From positions 1-7,967 of the forward strand of contig JAJYBT010000077.1 of the NCBI GenBank assembly GCA_021778875.1: a stretch of DNA of 7,967 nt, read 5' to 3'. This DNA is from Acidobacteriota bacterium. GTDB lineage: Bacteria; Acidobacteriota; Terriglobia; Terriglobales; Acidobacteriaceae. Both the position numbers and the translations under genes were made by a program. Below the pieces are notes generated by a model. That model worked only from the letters and a program-made list of their open reading frames with translations. It did no database searches and had not been told where the DNA came from. Shown here in pieces: positions 7,602 to 7,967 of the stretch. Position 1 is the stretch's first letter, and each line of letters starts with the position of its first letter.

Positions 7602-7967
7602 ACAACCGATTCGCCGTGTTGAGTGGCTGGCGGTGCTGGTCTCCTGCGCGGCGCTGTCTGCCGCGGCGATTGTTTGGAGCTGGCAGCACGGAGCGATGCT
7701 CAACTACGGCGATGCCGTAGCGCACTTGCACATTGCGCGCCGTGTGTTTGACTCGCACCGGCCGGGGCTGGCGCAGCTGGGCTCGGTATGGCTGCCGCTG
7801 CCGCATCTGCTGATGATTCCGTTTGTGGCCGTGTACAGTTGGTGGGCCAATGGCATCGCGGGGATGATTCCTTCAGCTCTGGCGTATATGGCAGGCTGCG
7901 CGGGTATCTATCGGCTGGCGCGCCGCTGGATGAAACCCACAGCTGCGGCTCTGACACTGGCGTTTTT
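7594..7967 (+). CDS. GT-C/GT39-like membrane glycosyltransferase (5' part, runs off the window)
   Basis: An open frame of 124 codons continues past the right edge. The only suitable start is TTG at 7594, because an in-frame TGA lies at 7585-7587. The frame overlaps the last 8 bases of the kinase gene, and the preceding ribosome binding site is weak, so translation is probably coupled. The protein starts with a short charged tail, a membrane segment (about 11-29), then a loop LNYGDAVAHLHIARR with D40, as expected for the acidic catalytic loop after the first helix in GT-C enzymes. Further hydrophobic segments lie at about 69-86, 88-106 and from 116 on. It resembles, from memory, GT39-type membrane proteins of Acidobacteria that move sugars from lipid carriers. 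Substrate and acceptor cannot be read from this part. Confidence 0.7.
   Translation, partial: MTEQPIRRVEWLAVLVSCAALSAAAIVWSWQHGAMLNYGDAVAHLHIARRVFDSHRPGLAQLGSVWLPLPHLLMIPFVAVYSWWANGIAGMIPSALAYMAGCAGIYRLARRWMKPTAAALTLAF

Overview
The window reads as an ordinary, densely packed chromosomal segment of a high-GC bacterium, with every credible gene on the + strand. The best taxonomic guess is a soil Acidobacteriota of the Terriglobia type (relatives of Granulicella, Edaphobacter or Terracidiphilus). That guess rests on recalled protein style: the GH44 lipoprotein with Ig-like modules, the siroheme reductase plus cysG pair, and the GT39-like membrane protein. No rRNA or marker gene confirms it.

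Layout. (1) Positions 1-146 hold what may be the last codons of an upstream gene, then a strong hairpin and a ribosome binding site. (2) 147-3222 is a two-gene siroheme unit: a ferredoxin-type sulfite/nitrite reductase, then a fused CysG-type siroheme synthase 10 bp downstream. One gene uses siroheme and the other makes it, so this is a coherent assimilatory module. Residues Tyr57 and Cys146 match the Tyr-Cys pair of Mycobacterium tuberculosis NirA and favour sulfite as substrate. (3) 3295-5646 encodes a predicted secreted lipoprotein. It has a lipobox, two small beta-sandwich modules and a glycoside hydrolase family 44 catalytic domain with both catalytic glutamates, so it is a likely surface endoglucanase or xyloglucanase. 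It appears to be a separate transcription unit. (4) 5759-7967 looks like an operon: S-methyl-5'-thioadenosine phosphorylase (mtnP, TTG start), a PfkB-family kinase, and the first 124 codons of a GT-C/GT39-like membrane glycosyltransferase whose TTG start overlaps the end of the kinase gene.

How they work together. The siroheme pair reduces inorganic sulfur or nitrogen. The mtnP unit salvages methylthioadenosine, the sulfur-containing by-product of polyamine and SAM metabolism. The GH44 enzyme between them supplies sugar from plant polysaccharide and has no evident functional link to either side.

I found no mobile element, CRISPR array, phage gene, tRNA or rRNA, and nothing that amounts to a clearly new system. 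The observations most worth checking are an abrupt change of codon usage inside the kinase gene near 7080, the unexplained pairing of this kinase with mtnP, two groups of four cysteines in the reductase, and the hairpin just upstream of the reductase.
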